DNA of 64,000 bases. Source: Pseudomonas peradeniyensis (GTDB lineage: Bacteria > Pseudomonadota > Gammaproteobacteria > Pseudomonadales > Pseudomonadaceae). The stretch covers positions 2,046,001 through 2,110,000 of the forward strand of contig NZ_JABWRJ020000001.1 of assembly GCF_014268935.2 (NCBI RefSeq). Reading direction: 5' to 3'. This document shows positions 33,413 through 49,685 of this stretch, piece after piece (the first letter of the stretch is position 1; each line of letters opens with the position of its first letter). Made by a program: the position numbers and the translations under genes. Under the pieces are notes generated by a model, which was not told where the DNA came from, made no database searches, and saw only the letters and a list, made by a program, of their open reading frames with translations.

Positions 33413-34360
33413 ATGAACCCGAATTTCCTCGATTTCGAACAGCCGATTGCCGACCTGCAAGCCAAGATCGAAGAGCTGCGCCTGGTGGGCAACGACAACT
33501 CGCTGAACATCAGCGATGAAATTGCCCGTCTGCAGGACAAGAGCAGCACCCTGACCGAGAGCATCTTCGGCAACCTGACCAGCTGGCAGATCGCCCGCTT
33601 GGCCCGTCATCCTCGCCGTCCGTACACCCTCGACTACATTGACCACATCTTCACCGAGTTCGAGGAGCTGCACGGCGATCGTCACTTTGCCGACGACGCG
33701 GCCATCGTTGGTGGCACCGCGCGCCTGAACGACAAGCCGGTCATGGTCATCGGTCACCAGAAGGGCCGTGAAGTACGCGAGAAGGTACGCCGCAACTTCG
33801 GCATGCCGCGCCCTGAAGGCTACCGCAAGGCCTGCCGCCTGATGGAAATGGCCGAGCGCTTCAAGATGCCGATCCTGACCTTCATCGATACCCCGGGCGC
33901 CTACCCGGGCATCGACGCCGAAGAGCGCAACCAGAGCGAGGCCATCGCCTGGAACCTGCGCGTGATGGCGCGCCTGAAGACGCCGATCATCGCCACCGTG
34001 ATCGGTGAGGGTGGTTCCGGCGGTGCGCTGGCCATCGGCGTGTGCGACCAGCTGAACATGCTGCAGTACTCCACCTACTCGGTGATCTCGCCGGAAGGTT
34101 GCGCCTCGATCCTGTGGAAGACCGCCGACCGCGCGGCTGATGCCGCCGAGGCCATGGGCGTTACCGCCGAGCGCCTGAAGAGCCTGAACATCGTCGACAA
34201 GGTCATCCCGGAGCCGCTGGGCGGTGCCCACCGTGATCCGGCGAAGATGGCGGCGAGCGTTCGCGCCGACCTGATCGAACAGCTGGACATGCTCGGCAAG
34301 CTCGACAACGACGCGCTGCTCAAGCGCCGTTACGATCGCCTGATGAGCTACGGCCTCTGA
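33413..34360 (+). CDS. accA: Acetyl-CoA carboxylase carboxyltransferase alpha subunit
   Basis: A 315-residue crotonase-fold subunit that, with AccD, moves CO2 from biotin to acetyl-CoA to make malonyl-CoA. ATG 33413 begins [16 protein letters not shown]. Conserved segments are [29 protein letters not shown] and [12 protein letters not shown]. It follows dnaE as in most gammaproteobacteria. Confidence 0.97.
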   Translation: MNPNFLDFEQPIADLQAKIEELRLVGNDNSLNISDEIARLQDKSSTLTESIFGNLTSWQIARLARHPRRPYTLDYIDHIFTEFEELHGDRHFADDAAIVGGTARLNDKPVMVIGHQKGREVREKVRRNFGMPRPEGYRKACRLMEMAERFKMPILTFIDTPGAYPGIDAEERNQSEAIAWNLRVMARLKTPIIATVIGEGGSGGALAIGVCDQLNMLQYSTYSVISPEGCASILWKTADRAADAAEAMGVTAERLKSLNIVDKVIPEPLGGAHRDPAKMAASVRADLIEQLDMLGKLDNDALLKRRYDRLMSYGL

Positions 34361-34379
34361 TCGTAGTCTGACGCCCTCG

Positions 34380-34437
34380 ATCGCGGGGCAAGCCCGCTCC
34401 CACGTTCTGTAGCGTGGGAGCGGGCTTGCCCCGCGAT
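34380..34437. repeat. REP pair (inverted) between accA and tilS
   Basis: Near-perfect inverted repeat of two REP units (34380-34404 and 34413-34437) around TTCTGTAG. It fills most of the 98-bp accA-tilS gap and probably ends the accA transcript. Confidence 0.88.
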
Positions 34438-34458
34438 GCGATTTGAAGAGGGACTGCT

Positions 34459-35754
34459 ATGCTCGACCTCACTGCGCAACTCACCCCCTGGCTCAACGCC
34501 CCCGCCTGGTACGTCGCCTTCTCCGGCGGCCTGGACTCCACCGTCCTCCTGCACCAGCTCGCCGAATACGCCCGCCACCATTCAACGCCGCCCTTGCGCG
34601 CGATCCATGTCCACCACGGCCTGCAAGCCGCCGCCGATGCCTGGCCCGATCACTGTCGAGCGGTGTGCGCCGCCCTGGGTGTCGATCTTGATGTGATTTC
34701 TGTCCAGGTCGCCCCCGGCGCCAGCCTGGAGCAGGCGGCCCGCAATGCCCGCTACGGCGCCTTCGAAAAACGGCTGGGCGCAGGCGAGGTGCTGTTCACC
34801 GGCCAGCACCGTGACGATCAGGCCGAAACCCTGCTGTTTCGCCTGCTGCGCGGCGCCGGCCTGCGTGGGTTGTCCGCCATGCCGCAACAGCGGCCGCTAG
34901 GGCAGGGCAGGCTGGTGCGCCCGTTGCTGGGGCTGTCGCGCCAGCAGTTGCAGGCTTACGCCGACAGGCACGGGCTGGTATGGGTCGACGACCCTTCCAA
35001 CAGCGACACCACCTTCGCCCGCAACTTCCTCCGTGGCGAGGTCTTGCCGATGCTGCGCCAGCGCTGGCCCCAGGCCGAAGCCAATCTGGCGCGCAGCGCG
35101 GAACACCTGGGCGAGGCATTGGGCCTGCTGGATGAGCTGGCCGCCAGCGACCTGGCGAGTGCCTGCGACAATGCGCCGCTGCCCTGGTTGGAATTGGATT
35201 CACTCAGATTCGAGGCGCTCACCGCACTGTCCCTGGCGCGTCAACGCAATGCCTTGCAGTTCTGGCTCAGCCAGCGCACCCGCCTGCCCGACAGCCGCCA
35301 CTGGGCCGGCTGGAACGATCTGCGCGATGCGGCAGCCGATGCCTGTCCGGTCTGGTGTCTGACCGACGGCGAACTGCATCGCAGCCATGGGCGTATCTGG
35401 TGGCTGAGTGGCGATTGGCTGGCTGCGGTGTCGGGTGATTACCCCTGGCTCGACAGCGGGCAACCGTTGCGCCTGCCGGGTAATGGCAGCGTTCGCCTGA
35501 TGTCGGGCCCGTCAGGTGAAGGCCTGCACATCCGCTATCGCCAGGGCGGCGAGATCATGCAGTTGTCCGGCCGCGGTCGGCGCGATCTCAAGCGCCTGCT
35601 CAATGAACTGCAGGTCCCGCACTTCGTGCGCCCGCGCCTGCCGCTGCTGTATCGCGGCGAGCAGTTGCTGGCGGTGGCCAACCTGCCCGAGCTGGCGCAG
35701 GCGGATTGCCAGCTGCATTGGCAGCCGCCGACGAACGTGCAAGGTTTGAGCTGA
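34459..35754 (+). CDS. tilS: tRNA(Ile)-lysidine synthetase TilS
   Basis: A 431-residue PP-loop ATPase that converts C34 of the CAU-anticodon tRNA(Ile) to lysidine, switching it to AUA decoding. The ATP motif is FSGGLDSTVLLHQL (about residues 20-33), and TGQHRDDQAETLLFRLLRGAG is the other family signature. The C-terminal domain contains LSGRGRRDLKRLLNE. ATG 34459 follows GAGAGG-like sequence (AGAGGGA). Confidence 0.95.
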   Translation: MLDLTAQLTPWLNAPAWYVAFSGGLDSTVLLHQLAEYARHHSTPPLRAIHVHHGLQAAADAWPDHCRAVCAALGVDLDVISVQVAPGASLEQAARNARYGAFEKRLGAGEVLFTGQHRDDQAETLLFRLLRGAGLRGLSAMPQQRPLGQGRLVRPLLGLSRQQLQAYADRHGLVWVDDPSNSDTTFARNFLRGEVLPMLRQRWPQAEANLARSAEHLGEALGLLDELAASDLASACDNAPLPWLELDSLRFEALTALSLARQRNALQFWLSQRTRLPDSRHWAGWNDLRDAAADACPVWCLTDGELHRSHGRIWWLSGDWLAAVSGDYPWLDSGQPLRLPGNGSVRLMSGPSGEGLHIRYRQGGEIMQLSGRGRRDLKRLLNELQVPHFVRPRLPLLYRGEQLLAVANLPELAQADCQLHWQPPTNVQGLS

Positions 35755-36003
35755 AGGGTACATTCAGGTAGACTACCCTCCCTTCTTGATACAGCTTCTG
35801 TGGGTTGCGCAAAAACACAGGAGTTGCCGATTACCAAGCAGTTTTTTGCTGGGCTGATTTCTTAAAATGACGAGCGAGCTCCATGCCGGGGATACCCCTG
35901 GTCTGTACAGACGCGGCAGTTTTTCGAGATGCACTGTGATTGACGCAGGTGATCGGGGGCTTCGGCCTTCCTTCGCTTTCTCCGGCGGCGCTGGCCGCCT
36001 TAA

Positions 36004-38502
<2,499 letters not shown>

Positions 38503-38598
38503 AGCTCGTTTCTCGGGTAAAGTACCGCCCGTTCCACCCCTGACCTGTCGGTCAGGGGCTCCCTTCGCCAGGCCTGCCCGTGCCATGTCGCCTGGTGA

Positions 38599-39945
<1,347 letters not shown>

Positions 39946-40029
39946 GCAAGAGATGGTAAAAAGGCAGCAGCCGGGGCCGGCTGAACGTTCGCACTGATCG
40001 TTCGGTCGTTTCCACGGGTTTCTGTCGAC

Positions 40030-40053
40030 GAAGCCTGGCCTCGGCCAGGCTTC
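40030..40053 (+). terminator. Hairpin after eno
   Basis: GAAGCCTGGCC (40030-40040) is the complement of GGCCAGGCTTC (40043-40053), forming a very stable stem 85 bases after the eno stop. There is no U tract, so termination is plausible but not certain. Confidence 0.5.
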
Positions 40054-40102
40054 GTGCTATCGGAAGCTCGCTGCGGCGGCCTTTTTTACCCTGGATATCT
40101 TC

Positions 40103-40384
40103 ATGCGCAGTCCCTATTGGTTGTTCCTCGTCCTGCTCCTGCTGCTCGGCGGCCTGCAATATCGCCTTTGGGTAGGCAATGGCAGCCTGGCGCAAGTGAC
40201 CGAACTCAAGCAGCAGATCGCCGACCAGCATGCGGAAAACGAGCGCCTGCTGGAGCGCAATCGCGTGCTCGACGCTGAAGTCCTGGAGTTGAAGAAAGGT
40301 ATGGAGACCGTGGAAGAACGGGCTCGTCATGAACTGGGGATGGTCAAGGAGGGCGAAACCCTCTACCAGTTGCCGCAGAAATGA
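40103..40384 (+). CDS. ftsB: Cell division protein FtsB
   Basis: A 93-residue bitopic protein: a short cytoplasmic start (MRSPYW), one membrane helix (about 6-20) and a periplasmic coiled coil (VTELKQQIADQHAENERLLE and onwards). This is the build of FtsB, which joins FtsL and FtsQ in the divisome. Position between eno and ispD is the conserved one. The stop overlaps the ispD start by 4 bp. Confidence 0.95.
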   Translation: MRSPYWLFLVLLLLLGGLQYRLWVGNGSLAQVTELKQQIADQHAENERLLERNRVLDAEVLELKKGMETVEERARHELGMVKEGETLYQLPQK

Positions 40385-41088
40385 CAAATGAACTGCCGGC
40401 CTTCTGGGCCGTGATTCCCGCTGCGGGCGTCGGTGCCCGCATGGCTGCCGACCGTCCCAAGCAGTACCTGCAACTGGGCGGGCAGACGATTCTCGAGCAC
40501 AGTCTCGACTGTTTCCTCGACCATCCCATGCTCAAGGGCGTGGTGGTCAGCGTGGCTGAACAAGACCCTTACTGGCCCGGCCTGCGCTGCGCCAGCGATC
40601 CGCGCATCCAGCGCGCCCCGGGCGGCCGTGAGCGCGCCGACTCGGTGCTCAACGCGCTGTTGCTGCTGCACGCCCAGGGCGCATCGGATGACGATTGGGT
40701 GCTGGTGCACGACGCCGCGCGGCCGAACCTGGCGCGCAGCGATCTGGACAAGTTGCTGTCAGCCCTGGCTGAAGATCCCGTCGGTGGATTGCTCGCCGTT
40801 CCCGCCCGGGACACGCTCAAGCGTGCCGACGGCGAGGGCAGGGTGGCGGCCACGGTCGATCGCAGTACTGTCTGGCAGGCCTATACCCCGCAGATGTTCC
40901 GCCTGGGCATGTTGCATCGGGCGCTGGCCGAGTGCCTGGTGTCCGATGTGGCGGTTACCGACGAGTCGTCGGCCATCGAATGGGCCGGTTATGCGCCGCG
41001 CCTGGTCGAAGGGCGCAGCGACAACATCAAGGTGACCCGGCCGGAAGACCTGGAATGGTTGCGCCAGCGCTGGGCCGGGCGACGCTGA
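40381..41088 (+). CDS. ispD: 2-C-methyl-D-erythritol 4-phosphate cytidylyltransferase IspD
   Basis: A 235-residue nucleotidyltransferase of the MEP pathway. The CTP-binding motif IPAAGVGARMAADRPKQYLQL is at residues 11-30, and VHDAARP is the metal/substrate segment. Translational coupling with ftsB is indicated by ATGA. In many bacteria ispD is followed by ispF; here a LysR-adhC-fghA block lies between them. Confidence 0.96.
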   Translation: MTNELPAFWAVIPAAGVGARMAADRPKQYLQLGGQTILEHSLDCFLDHPMLKGVVVSVAEQDPYWPGLRCASDPRIQRAPGGRERADSVLNALLLLHAQGASDDDWVLVHDAARPNLARSDLDKLLSALAEDPVGGLLAVPARDTLKRADGEGRVAATVDRSTVWQAYTPQMFRLGMLHRALAECLVSDVAVTDESSAIEWAGYAPRLVEGRSDNIKVTRPEDLEWLRQRWAGRR

Positions 41089-41113
41089 AATAGGCGCTGC
41101 TGATGCGGGCGGC

Positions 41114-41204
41114 GTGGGAGCGGGCTTGCCCCGCGATGCGGCGTTTGGCACCGGCTACGCCGGTGATCGCGGGGCAAGTCGCATCGGCGCACCGCCGCTC
41201 CCAC
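41114..41204. repeat. REP pair, one copy a variant form
   Basis: A standard REP unit at 41114-41137 faces a variant copy at 41166-41204 in which the usual CCGCTCC arm is replaced by TCGCATCGGCGCACCGCCGCTCCCAC. Both keep the GCGGGGCAAG core in opposite orientation. They lie between convergent ispD and the LysR gene. Confidence 0.8.
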
Positions 41205-41257
41205 GCTGGAACTCTGTTCCCTGCTCGACAGCGTAGCCCGAAGGGCTGGGCGATCTC

Positions 41258-42160
41258 CTACAGGGGGGGGCTGCTATATTCCGGCAACTGCGCCAACCCT
41301 TCCTTCAGGTAATCGACCAACCTGCGCACCTTCGGTGACAGATGCCGCTGCTGCGGATACAACGCCCACACCGCCGTATTCGGCGGCTGATGCCCTTCCA
41401 GCAACGACACCAGTGCCCCGCTGTGCAAATGCTCAAGCACGTAGTAGTCCGGCAACTGGCACAACCCCATGCCTTGCAGCGCCGCATCCAGCACCGCTTG
41501 GCCGCTGTTGCAGCGCCAGTTGCCCTGCACCCGCTGGCTGATCTCGCGCCCCTCCTGCTGCAGCGCCCACAGGTCCGAACTACCCACCAGGCAGTTGTGC
41601 CGCGCCAGCTCCGACAGGCTGTGCGGCCGCCCATAGCGCTCCAGGTAGGCTGGCGATGCGCACAGGTACATGCGCCGCGGCGCCAGGCGCGTGGCCACCA
41701 GCCGCGAATCCTGCAGGCGCCCCAGGCGAATCGCCAGGTCCATGCCTTCATGCAACAGGTCGAGGGTGCGGTTGCTCAGCTCCACGTCGACCCGCAACTG
41801 TGGGTACTGCGCCATGAAGCGCGTCACCAGCGGCACGATGAAGCGTTCGCCATAGGCCACCGCGCAGGTCATGCGCAGCAGGCCCTTGGGTTCGCTGGCC
41901 AGGTCGCCCATGGCCCGCAGCGCCTCCTCGCGGCCATCCTGCAGGCGCTGGCAGTGCTGGAGAAAGGTCTGCCCGGCTTCGCTCAGGGTCACCCGCCGGG
42001 TGCTGCGGTACAGCAGCCGCGTCTGCAGGCGTTCTTCGAGTCGGGCGATCTGACGGCTGATGTGCGAGGACGACACCCCCAGGCGTTCGGCGGCGGCGGT
42101 GAACCGGCCCGATTCGGCCACCGCGACGAACTCGTCGATGCCCTCCCAGCGACTGCTCAT
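41258..42160 (-). CDS. LysR-family transcriptional regulator, divergent from adhC
   Basis: A 300-residue LysR protein. The N-terminal helix-turn-helix is clear (FVAVAESGRFTAAAERLGVS, then SSHISRQIARLEERL), followed by the periplasmic-binding-like effector domain. It is divergently transcribed from the formaldehyde dehydrogenase gene across 108 bp, the usual layout of a LysR regulator and its target. The spacer holds an ATTCA-N11-TGAAT inverted repeat (T-N11-A class). Whether it activates adhC-fghA, and in answer to which ligand, is inferred only. Confidence 0.9.
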   Translation of the reverse strand: MSSRWEGIDEFVAVAESGRFTAAAERLGVSSSHISRQIARLEERLQTRLLYRSTRRVTLSEAGQTFLQHCQRLQDGREEALRAMGDLASEPKGLLRMTCAVAYGERFIVPLVTRFMAQYPQLRVDVELSNRTLDLLHEGMDLAIRLGRLQDSRLVATRLAPRRMYLCASPAYLERYGRPHSLSELARHNCLVGSSDLWALQQEGREISQRVQGNWRCNSGQAVLDAALQGMGLCQLPDYYVLEHLHSGALVSLLEGHQPPNTAVWALYPQQRHLSPKVRRLVDYLKEGLAQLPEYSSPPL

Positions 42161-42190
42161 GGATTATCCCTGCATGGCAATAATGTTTTG

Positions 42191-43381
<1,191 letters not shown>

Positions 43382-43391
43382 GGGCCTCGCC

Positions 43392-44240
43392 ATGACCCTG
43401 GAAAACCTCTCCTGCCAGAAGAGCTTCGGCGGCTGGCACAAGCGTTACCGGCACAGCTCCAAGGTGCTCGGCTGCGACATGGTGTTCGCCGTCTACCTGC
43501 CGCCCCAGGCCGAGCAGGGCGAGAAGCTGCCGGTGCTGTACTGGCTCAGTGGCCTGACCTGTACCGACGAGAACTTCATGCAGAAGGCCGGTGCCCAGCG
43601 CCTGGCCGCGGAGCTCGGGCTGATCATCGTCGCCCCGGATACCAGTCCGCGTGGCGAGCAGGTGCCGGGCGATCCGGATGGTGCCTGGGACTTCGGCCTG
43701 GGCGCAGGGTTCTACCTCAATGCCACCCAGCAGCCCTGGGCCCAGCATTACCGGATGCACGACTACGTGGTGGAGGAGTTGCCGGCCCTGATCGAGGCGC
43801 ACTTCCCGGCGTCCGACCAGCGCAGCATCAGCGGTCACTCGATGGGCGGACACGGCGCGCTGGTCTGCGCCCTGCGCAACCCCGGGCGCTACCGTTCGGT
43901 GTCGGCGTTCTCGCCGATCAGCAACCCGATGGATTGCCCCTGGGGCGAGAAGGCGTTTTCCCGCTACCTGGGCGAGGACCGTGCGCGCTGGCGCGAGTGG
44001 GACGCCAGCGTGCTGCTGGCCGAGGCCGGGCAGTGCCCGGCGTTACTGGTGGACCAGGGCGATCGCGATGACTTCCTCGACAAGCAGCTCAAGCCGCAAG
44101 CTTTGGAGCAGGCAGCGCGCAAGGGTGGCCATGCGCTGACCCTGCGCCTGCAGCCGGGCTATGACCACAGCTACTACTTCATCGCCAGCTTCATCGAGGA
44201 ACACCTGCGTCATCATGCGGTGGCGTTGGGCAGGGTTTAA
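43392..44240 (+). CDS. fghA: S-formylglutathione hydrolase FghA
   Basis: A 282-residue alpha/beta-hydrolase of the esterase D family. The nucleophile serine is in [11 protein letters not shown], with the aspartate in [10 protein letters not shown] and the histidine in GYDHSYYF. The [16 protein letters not shown] segment is diagnostic. It releases formate and glutathione from S-formylglutathione, acting directly after AdhC with which it is cotranscribed. Confidence 0.96.
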   Translation: MTLENLSCQKSFGGWHKRYRHSSKVLGCDMVFAVYLPPQAEQGEKLPVLYWLSGLTCTDENFMQKAGAQRLAAELGLIIVAPDTSPRGEQVPGDPDGAWDFGLGAGFYLNATQQPWAQHYRMHDYVVEELPALIEAHFPASDQRSISGHSMGGHGALVCALRNPGRYRSVSAFSPISNPMDCPWGEKAFSRYLGEDRARWREWDASVLLAEAGQCPALLVDQGDRDDFLDKQLKPQALEQAARKGGHALTLRLQPGYDHSYYFIASFIEEHLRHHAVALGRV

Positions 44241-44287
44241 AGGTCGATGGCTGAGCGGCCCAATACTGCATGAAAGCAGGTAGAATC

Positions 44288-44314
44288 ACGCCCTGACTCA
44301 ATCAGGGCGTTTTT
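44288..44314 (+). terminator. Terminator-like hairpin ending two bases before the ispF start
   Basis: ACGCCCTGA (44288-44296) pairs perfectly with TCAGGGCGT (44302-44310) around CTCAA, followed by TTTTT to 44314. It has full intrinsic-terminator form and lies 48 bases after the fghA stop. The ispF ATG follows at 44317. Confidence 0.8.
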
Positions 44315-44316
44315 CT

Positions 44317-44790
44317 ATGCGTATTGGCCACGGCTACGATGTCCACCGTTTCTGCGACGGTGATTTCATTACCTTGGGCGGGGTGCGTATCCCCCACAAG
44401 TTCGGCCTGCTGGCCCATTCCGACGGTGATGTGCTGCTGCACGCCCTGAGCGATGCCCTGCTCGGCGCTGCGGCGCTGGGCGACATCGGCAAGCATTTCC
44501 CCGACACCGACCCGCAGTTCAAGGGCGCCGACAGCCGCGTGCTGCTGCGCCACGTGGTCGCCGTCGTGCGCGACAAGGGCTGGAAGGTCGGCAACGTCGA
44601 CGCCACCATCGTCGCCCAGGCGCCGAAGATGGCCCCGCATATCGAGACTATGCGCCAGCAGATCGCCGCAGACCTGCAGGTCGAACTCGACCAGGTCAAC
44701 GTCAAGGCCACCACCGAAGAAAAGCTGGGCTTCACCGGCCGCGAGGAGGGCATCGCCGTGCACGCGGTCGCCCTGCTGCTGCCAGCATGA
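44317..44790 (+). CDS. ispF: 2-C-methyl-D-erythritol 2,4-cyclodiphosphate synthase IspF
   Basis: A 157-residue trimeric zinc enzyme of the MEP pathway. The start is fixed by the universal N-terminus [12 protein letters not shown], holding the zinc ligands D and [19 protein letters not shown] and FTGREEGI are further signatures. No Shine-Dalgarno sequence exists, because the ATG sits two bases after the U tract of a terminator-like hairpin. A TAGAAT hexamer at 44281-44286 could be a -10 element giving a very short leader. It overlaps truD by 4 bp. Confidence 0.96.
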   Translation: MRIGHGYDVHRFCDGDFITLGGVRIPHKFGLLAHSDGDVLLHALSDALLGAAALGDIGKHFPDTDPQFKGADSRVLLRHVVAVVRDKGWKVGNVDATIVAQAPKMAPHIETMRQQIAADLQVELDQVNVKATTEEKLGFTGREEGIAVHAVALLLPA

Positions 44791-45832
44791 CCGAACTCGA
44801 ACTGCTGGGCCCACGGGCCTCGGGCGAAGCCTTGGGCACTGCGGTGCTCAAGGCGGTGGCCGAAGACTTCCAGGTCGATGAAGTCCTCGATATCCCGCTG
44901 TCCGGCCAGGGCGAGCACCTGTGGCTGTGGGTCGAGAAGCGTGACCTCAACACCGAGGAGGCGGCCCGCCGCCTGGCCCGCGCCGCCGGCGTGCCGGTGC
45001 GCGCCATCAGCTATGCCGGTCTCAAGGACCGCCACGCCCTGACCCGCCAGTGGTTCAGCCTGCATCTGCCGGGTAAGGCCGACCCCGACCTGTCCCGCGC
45101 CGAGGACGACACCCTGCGGGTGCTCAAGCAGGTGCGCCACCAGCGCAAGCTGCAGCGTGGCGCGCATTCGGCCAATGGCTTCACCCTGCGCCTGACCGCG
45201 CTGCAGGCCGACCACCAGGCCCTCGATGCCCGTCTTGAACAACTCAAGCAGCAGGGCGTGCCCAACTACTTCGGCAGCCAGCGCTTCGGCCATGCCGGCG
45301 GCAACGTGCACGACGCCCAGGACTGGGCCGCCCGCCAGGCGCTGCCCGAGCAGCGCAACGTGCGCTCGCGGCTGCTGTCGGCCGGGCGCAGCTACCTGTT
45401 CAACCAGGTGCTGGCGGCTCGGGTGGCCGATGGCAGCTGGCAGCGCGCCCAGGTCGGCGACTTGCTGGCGTTCACCGACAGCCGCAGTTTCTTCCCGGCG
45501 GGGGAGGCCGAGTGCAGCGACCCGCGCCTGGCCATTCTCGACCTGCACCCCACCGGCCCGCTGTGGGGCGAGGGGCAATCGCCCTGCGCCGGCGCGACCC
45601 AGGTGCTCGAGAGCGAGGTCGCCGACCGCCATCCGGCGTTGTGCCAATGGCTGGCGCGAGCGGGCATGGATCACGAACGGCGCATCCTGCGGCTCCCTAT
45701 TGGGCGTCTGTCGTGGCATTATCCCGAGCCTGATATCCTGCAACTGGAATTCGTCCTTCCGGCCGGATGCTTCGCCACCGTGGTGGTGCGCGAACTCGTC
45801 GATCTGGTGCCGGCAGGGCAGACGGACAGCCC

Positions 45833-45845
<13 letters not shown>
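44787..45845 (+). CDS. truD: tRNA pseudouridine(13) synthase TruD
   Basis: A 352-residue TruD-family enzyme. The catalytic aspartate is in [15 protein letters not shown]. The other family segments are NYFGSQRFG and RSYLFNQVL. It modifies U13 of tRNA(Glu). It starts in an ATGA overlap with ispF and its end overlaps surE by 13 bp, so ispF-truD-surE-pcm look like one operon. Confidence 0.95.
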
Positions 45846-47259
<1,414 letters not shown>

Positions 47260-47443
47260 GCGGCGCAACGGAATATTTGCGCCGGCGACGAATTCTTGCG
47301 CCTGGCCCCTGTCTATCTGGCGTGGCGTTTTTCGTACACCGATCAGGCCAATTGCGAGTCACCCCTGGCAGGGTGGCTCGGTTATAATTGAAACAATATT
47401 GCATTTTGTATCGTCATTATTTGACAGCATGAGGGGAGCGCGG

Positions 47444-48298
47444 GTGGGTCACACAGGCATGCGGCAGCGCAAGGAACGGTCGGTATTGAAGCTTCTGGTG
47501 ATTGCGCTGGCCATGGGCACCCTGCTGGCTGGCTGTTCCAGCACCAGCTCCAACGGCGCCCGCGTGGTCGACCGCAACAACGCCGCGCCCAAGCGCCCGA
47601 CCGTCACTTCGGGGCAGTACATCGTCAAGCCCGGTGACACGCTGTTCTCCATCGCCTTCCGCTATGGCTGGGACTACAAGGAGCTGGCGGCGCGCAACAA
47701 CATTCCCGCCCCCTACACCATTCGCCCGGGTCAGCCGATTCGTTTCAGCAGCGGCGCGGGGGGTAGCACCACGGTTGTCAGCAGCCCTTCTTCGTCGAGC
47801 AAGACCACCGTCATCCGCCGACCGGTCGCGACCACGACGCCAGCGACCGGTAATGGCAAAAGTGCCACTACTGCCTCTTCCACCACCTCGCAAACGGTTG
47901 CCCAGGTGCCCGCCGCAGAGCGCGCCGTCGGCGGTTGGACGTGGCCGGCGAACGGCGTGCTGATTGGTAAATTCGCTTCAAACGGTAGTTTGAATAAAGG
48001 CATTGATATCGCCGGTGATTTGGGACAGCCTGTTTTTGCTGCGTCTGATGGAGCGGTGGTCTACGCCGGCAGTGGCTTGAGGGGCTATGGCGAGCTCATC
48101 ATCATCAAACACAGCGATACCTACGTCAGTGCCTACGGTCACAACCGCAGGCTTTTGGTTCGGGAGGGGCAGCAGGTCAAGGCAGGGCAGACGATCGCAG
48201 AAATGGGGTCCACGGGCACTGATCGGGTGAAGCTGCATTTCGAGATTCGCCGCCAGGGCAAACCCGTCGATCCTCTCCAGTTCCTGCCACGCCGTTGA
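47444..48298 (+). CDS. nlpD: NlpD lipoprotein: LysM plus degenerate LytM (M23) domain
   Basis: A 284-residue outer-membrane lipoprotein. GTG 47444 is chosen because AGGGGAG (47432-47438) lies 5 bases upstream; ATG 47459 is also possible. A signal sequence ends in the lipobox LLAGC. A LysM domain follows (YIVKPGDTLFSIAFRYGW), then a Ser/Thr-rich linker and an M23 domain. The zinc site is degraded: the usual HxGxD is KGIDIAG, and the HxH motif reads KLHFE. It therefore probably activates cell-wall amidases rather than cutting peptidoglycan. It lies directly before rpoS; in pseudomonads rpoS is often transcribed from within or before nlpD. Confidence 0.92.
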   Translation: MGHTGMRQRKERSVLKLLVIALAMGTLLAGCSSTSSNGARVVDRNNAAPKRPTVTSGQYIVKPGDTLFSIAFRYGWDYKELAARNNIPAPYTIRPGQPIRFSSGAGGSTTVVSSPSSSSKTTVIRRPVATTTPATGNGKSATTASSTTSQTVAQVPAAERAVGGWTWPANGVLIGKFASNGSLNKGIDIAGDLGQPVFAASDGAVVYAGSGLRGYGELIIIKHSDTYVSAYGHNRRLLVREGQQVKAGQTIAEMGSTGTDRVKLHFEIRRQGKPVDPLQFLPRR

Positions 48299-48403
48299 TC
48301 ATTGTCCCGGCCTGTTCCTTGGATGTAGAGGGGACAGGCTCCAGCGCTGCCATGGAAGGGTGACGCTCGAGTCTGAGTTCGAACTCAGCAAAGGACTATA
48401 ACA

Positions 48404-49411
48404 ATGGCTCTCAGTAAAGAAGTGCCGGAGTTTGACATCGACGATGACCTCCTTCTCATGGAGACAGGCATCGTTTTGGAAACGGATGTGGTGTCAGACG
48501 AACCTGCTGTACCTTCGGTTCGGACCAAGTCGAAACAGGGCGCGTCGCTCAAGCAGCACAAGTACATCGACTACAGTCGCGCACTTGATGCCACTCAACT
48601 GTATCTCAATGAAATCGGCTTCTCACCCCTGCTTTCGCCAGAGGAAGAAGTGCATTTCGCGCGCCTGTCGCAAAAAGGCGACCCGGCTGGTCGCAAGCGC
48701 ATGATCGAAAGCAACCTGCGCCTGGTGGTCAAGATCGCCCGCCGTTACGTCAATCGTGGCCTGTCGTTGCTCGACCTGATCGAGGAAGGCAACCTGGGCC
48801 TGATCCGTGCGGTGGAGAAATTCGACCCCGAGCGGGGCTTCCGCTTCTCGACCTACGCGACCTGGTGGATCCGCCAGACCATCGAGCGGGCGATCATGAA
48901 CCAGACCCGCACCATTCGCCTGCCCATCCACGTGGTCAAGGAGCTCAACGTCTACCTGCGCGCTGCCCGCGAGCTGACGCAAAAACTCGACCACGAGCCG
49001 TCGCCGGAAGAAATCGCCAGCCTGTTGGAGAAGCCGGTGGCCGAGGTCAAGCGCATGCTCGGCCTGAACGAGCGGGTGTCCTCGGTGGATGTCTCGCTCG
49101 GCCCTGACTCGGACAAGACGCTGCTCGACACGCTCACCGACGACCGCCCCACCGATCCGTGCGAACTGCTGCAGGACGACGACCTGTCGCAGAGCATCGA
49201 CCAGTGGCTGGGCGAGCTGACCGACAAGCAACGCGAGGTGGTGGTGCGGCGTTTCGGCCTGCGTGGGCATGAAAGCAGCACCCTCGAGGATGTCGGCCTG
49301 GAGATCGGCCTTACCCGCGAGCGTGTGCGGCAGATCCAGGTCGAAGGCCTCAAGCGCCTGCGAGAGATTCTCGAGAAGAACGGCCTGTCCAGCGAGTCGC
49401 TGTTCCAGTAG
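48404..49411 (+). CDS. rpoS: RNA polymerase sigma factor RpoS
   Basis: A 335-residue stationary-phase sigma factor of the sigma70 family. Region 1.2 ([21 protein letters not shown]), region 2 ([29 protein letters not shown] and the TYATWWIRQ -10-recognition helix) and region 4 ([19 protein letters not shown]) are intact. It directs general stress and stationary-phase transcription. ATG 48404 follows AAGGAC. An inverted repeat terminator follows the stop. Confidence 0.98.
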   Translation: MALSKEVPEFDIDDDLLLMETGIVLETDVVSDEPAVPSVRTKSKQGASLKQHKYIDYSRALDATQLYLNEIGFSPLLSPEEEVHFARLSQKGDPAGRKRMIESNLRLVVKIARRYVNRGLSLLDLIEEGNLGLIRAVEKFDPERGFRFSTYATWWIRQTIERAIMNQTRTIRLPIHVVKELNVYLRAARELTQKLDHEPSPEEIASLLEKPVAEVKRMLGLNERVSSVDVSLGPDSDKTLLDTLTDDRPTDPCELLQDDDLSQSIDQWLGELTDKQREVVVRRFGLRGHESSTLEDVGLEIGLTRERVRQIQVEGLKRLREILEKNGLSSESLFQ

Positions 49412-49429
49412 TCACTGACGTGTACCAGG

Positions 49430-49458
49430 CAAACGCCCCGACGTGTTCGGGGCGTTTG
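49430..49458 (+). terminator. Terminator after rpoS
   Basis: CAAACGCCCCG (49430-49440) pairs perfectly with CGGGGCGTTTG (49448-49458) around a 7-nt loop, 19 bases after the rpoS stop. U residues are in the stem rather than a long tail. Confidence 0.75.
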
Positions 49459-49667
49459 CGTTCTGGCGCAGGCGACAATCTCATTGGCTGATCTGACGCC
49501 ATCGCGGGGCAAGCCCGCTCCCACGCTACAAGGTTCCAACGTTCTGGAGCTGGACGCAAAACCTGTAGGAGCGGGCTTGTCCCGCGAAGGCGTCCTCGGC
49601 TCCAATCTCATAGCCTGCTCCTGACAGCCCCCCAAAGTATTTATTTCTCCACCCTCGTAGCATCGCG

Positions 49668-49685
49668 TGTAAGCATTCGCTTACT
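49668..49685 (+). promoter_or_regulatory. GacA box (upstream activating sequence) of rsmZ
   Basis: TGTAAG-N6-CTTACT, a near-perfect match to the TGTAAGN6CTTACA element required for GacS/GacA activation of Rsm RNAs. Its centre is about 181 bp upstream of the predicted rsmZ start, in line with known rsm genes in which the site lies near -180. A further TGTAAG half-site is at 49691-49696. Confidence 0.9.
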
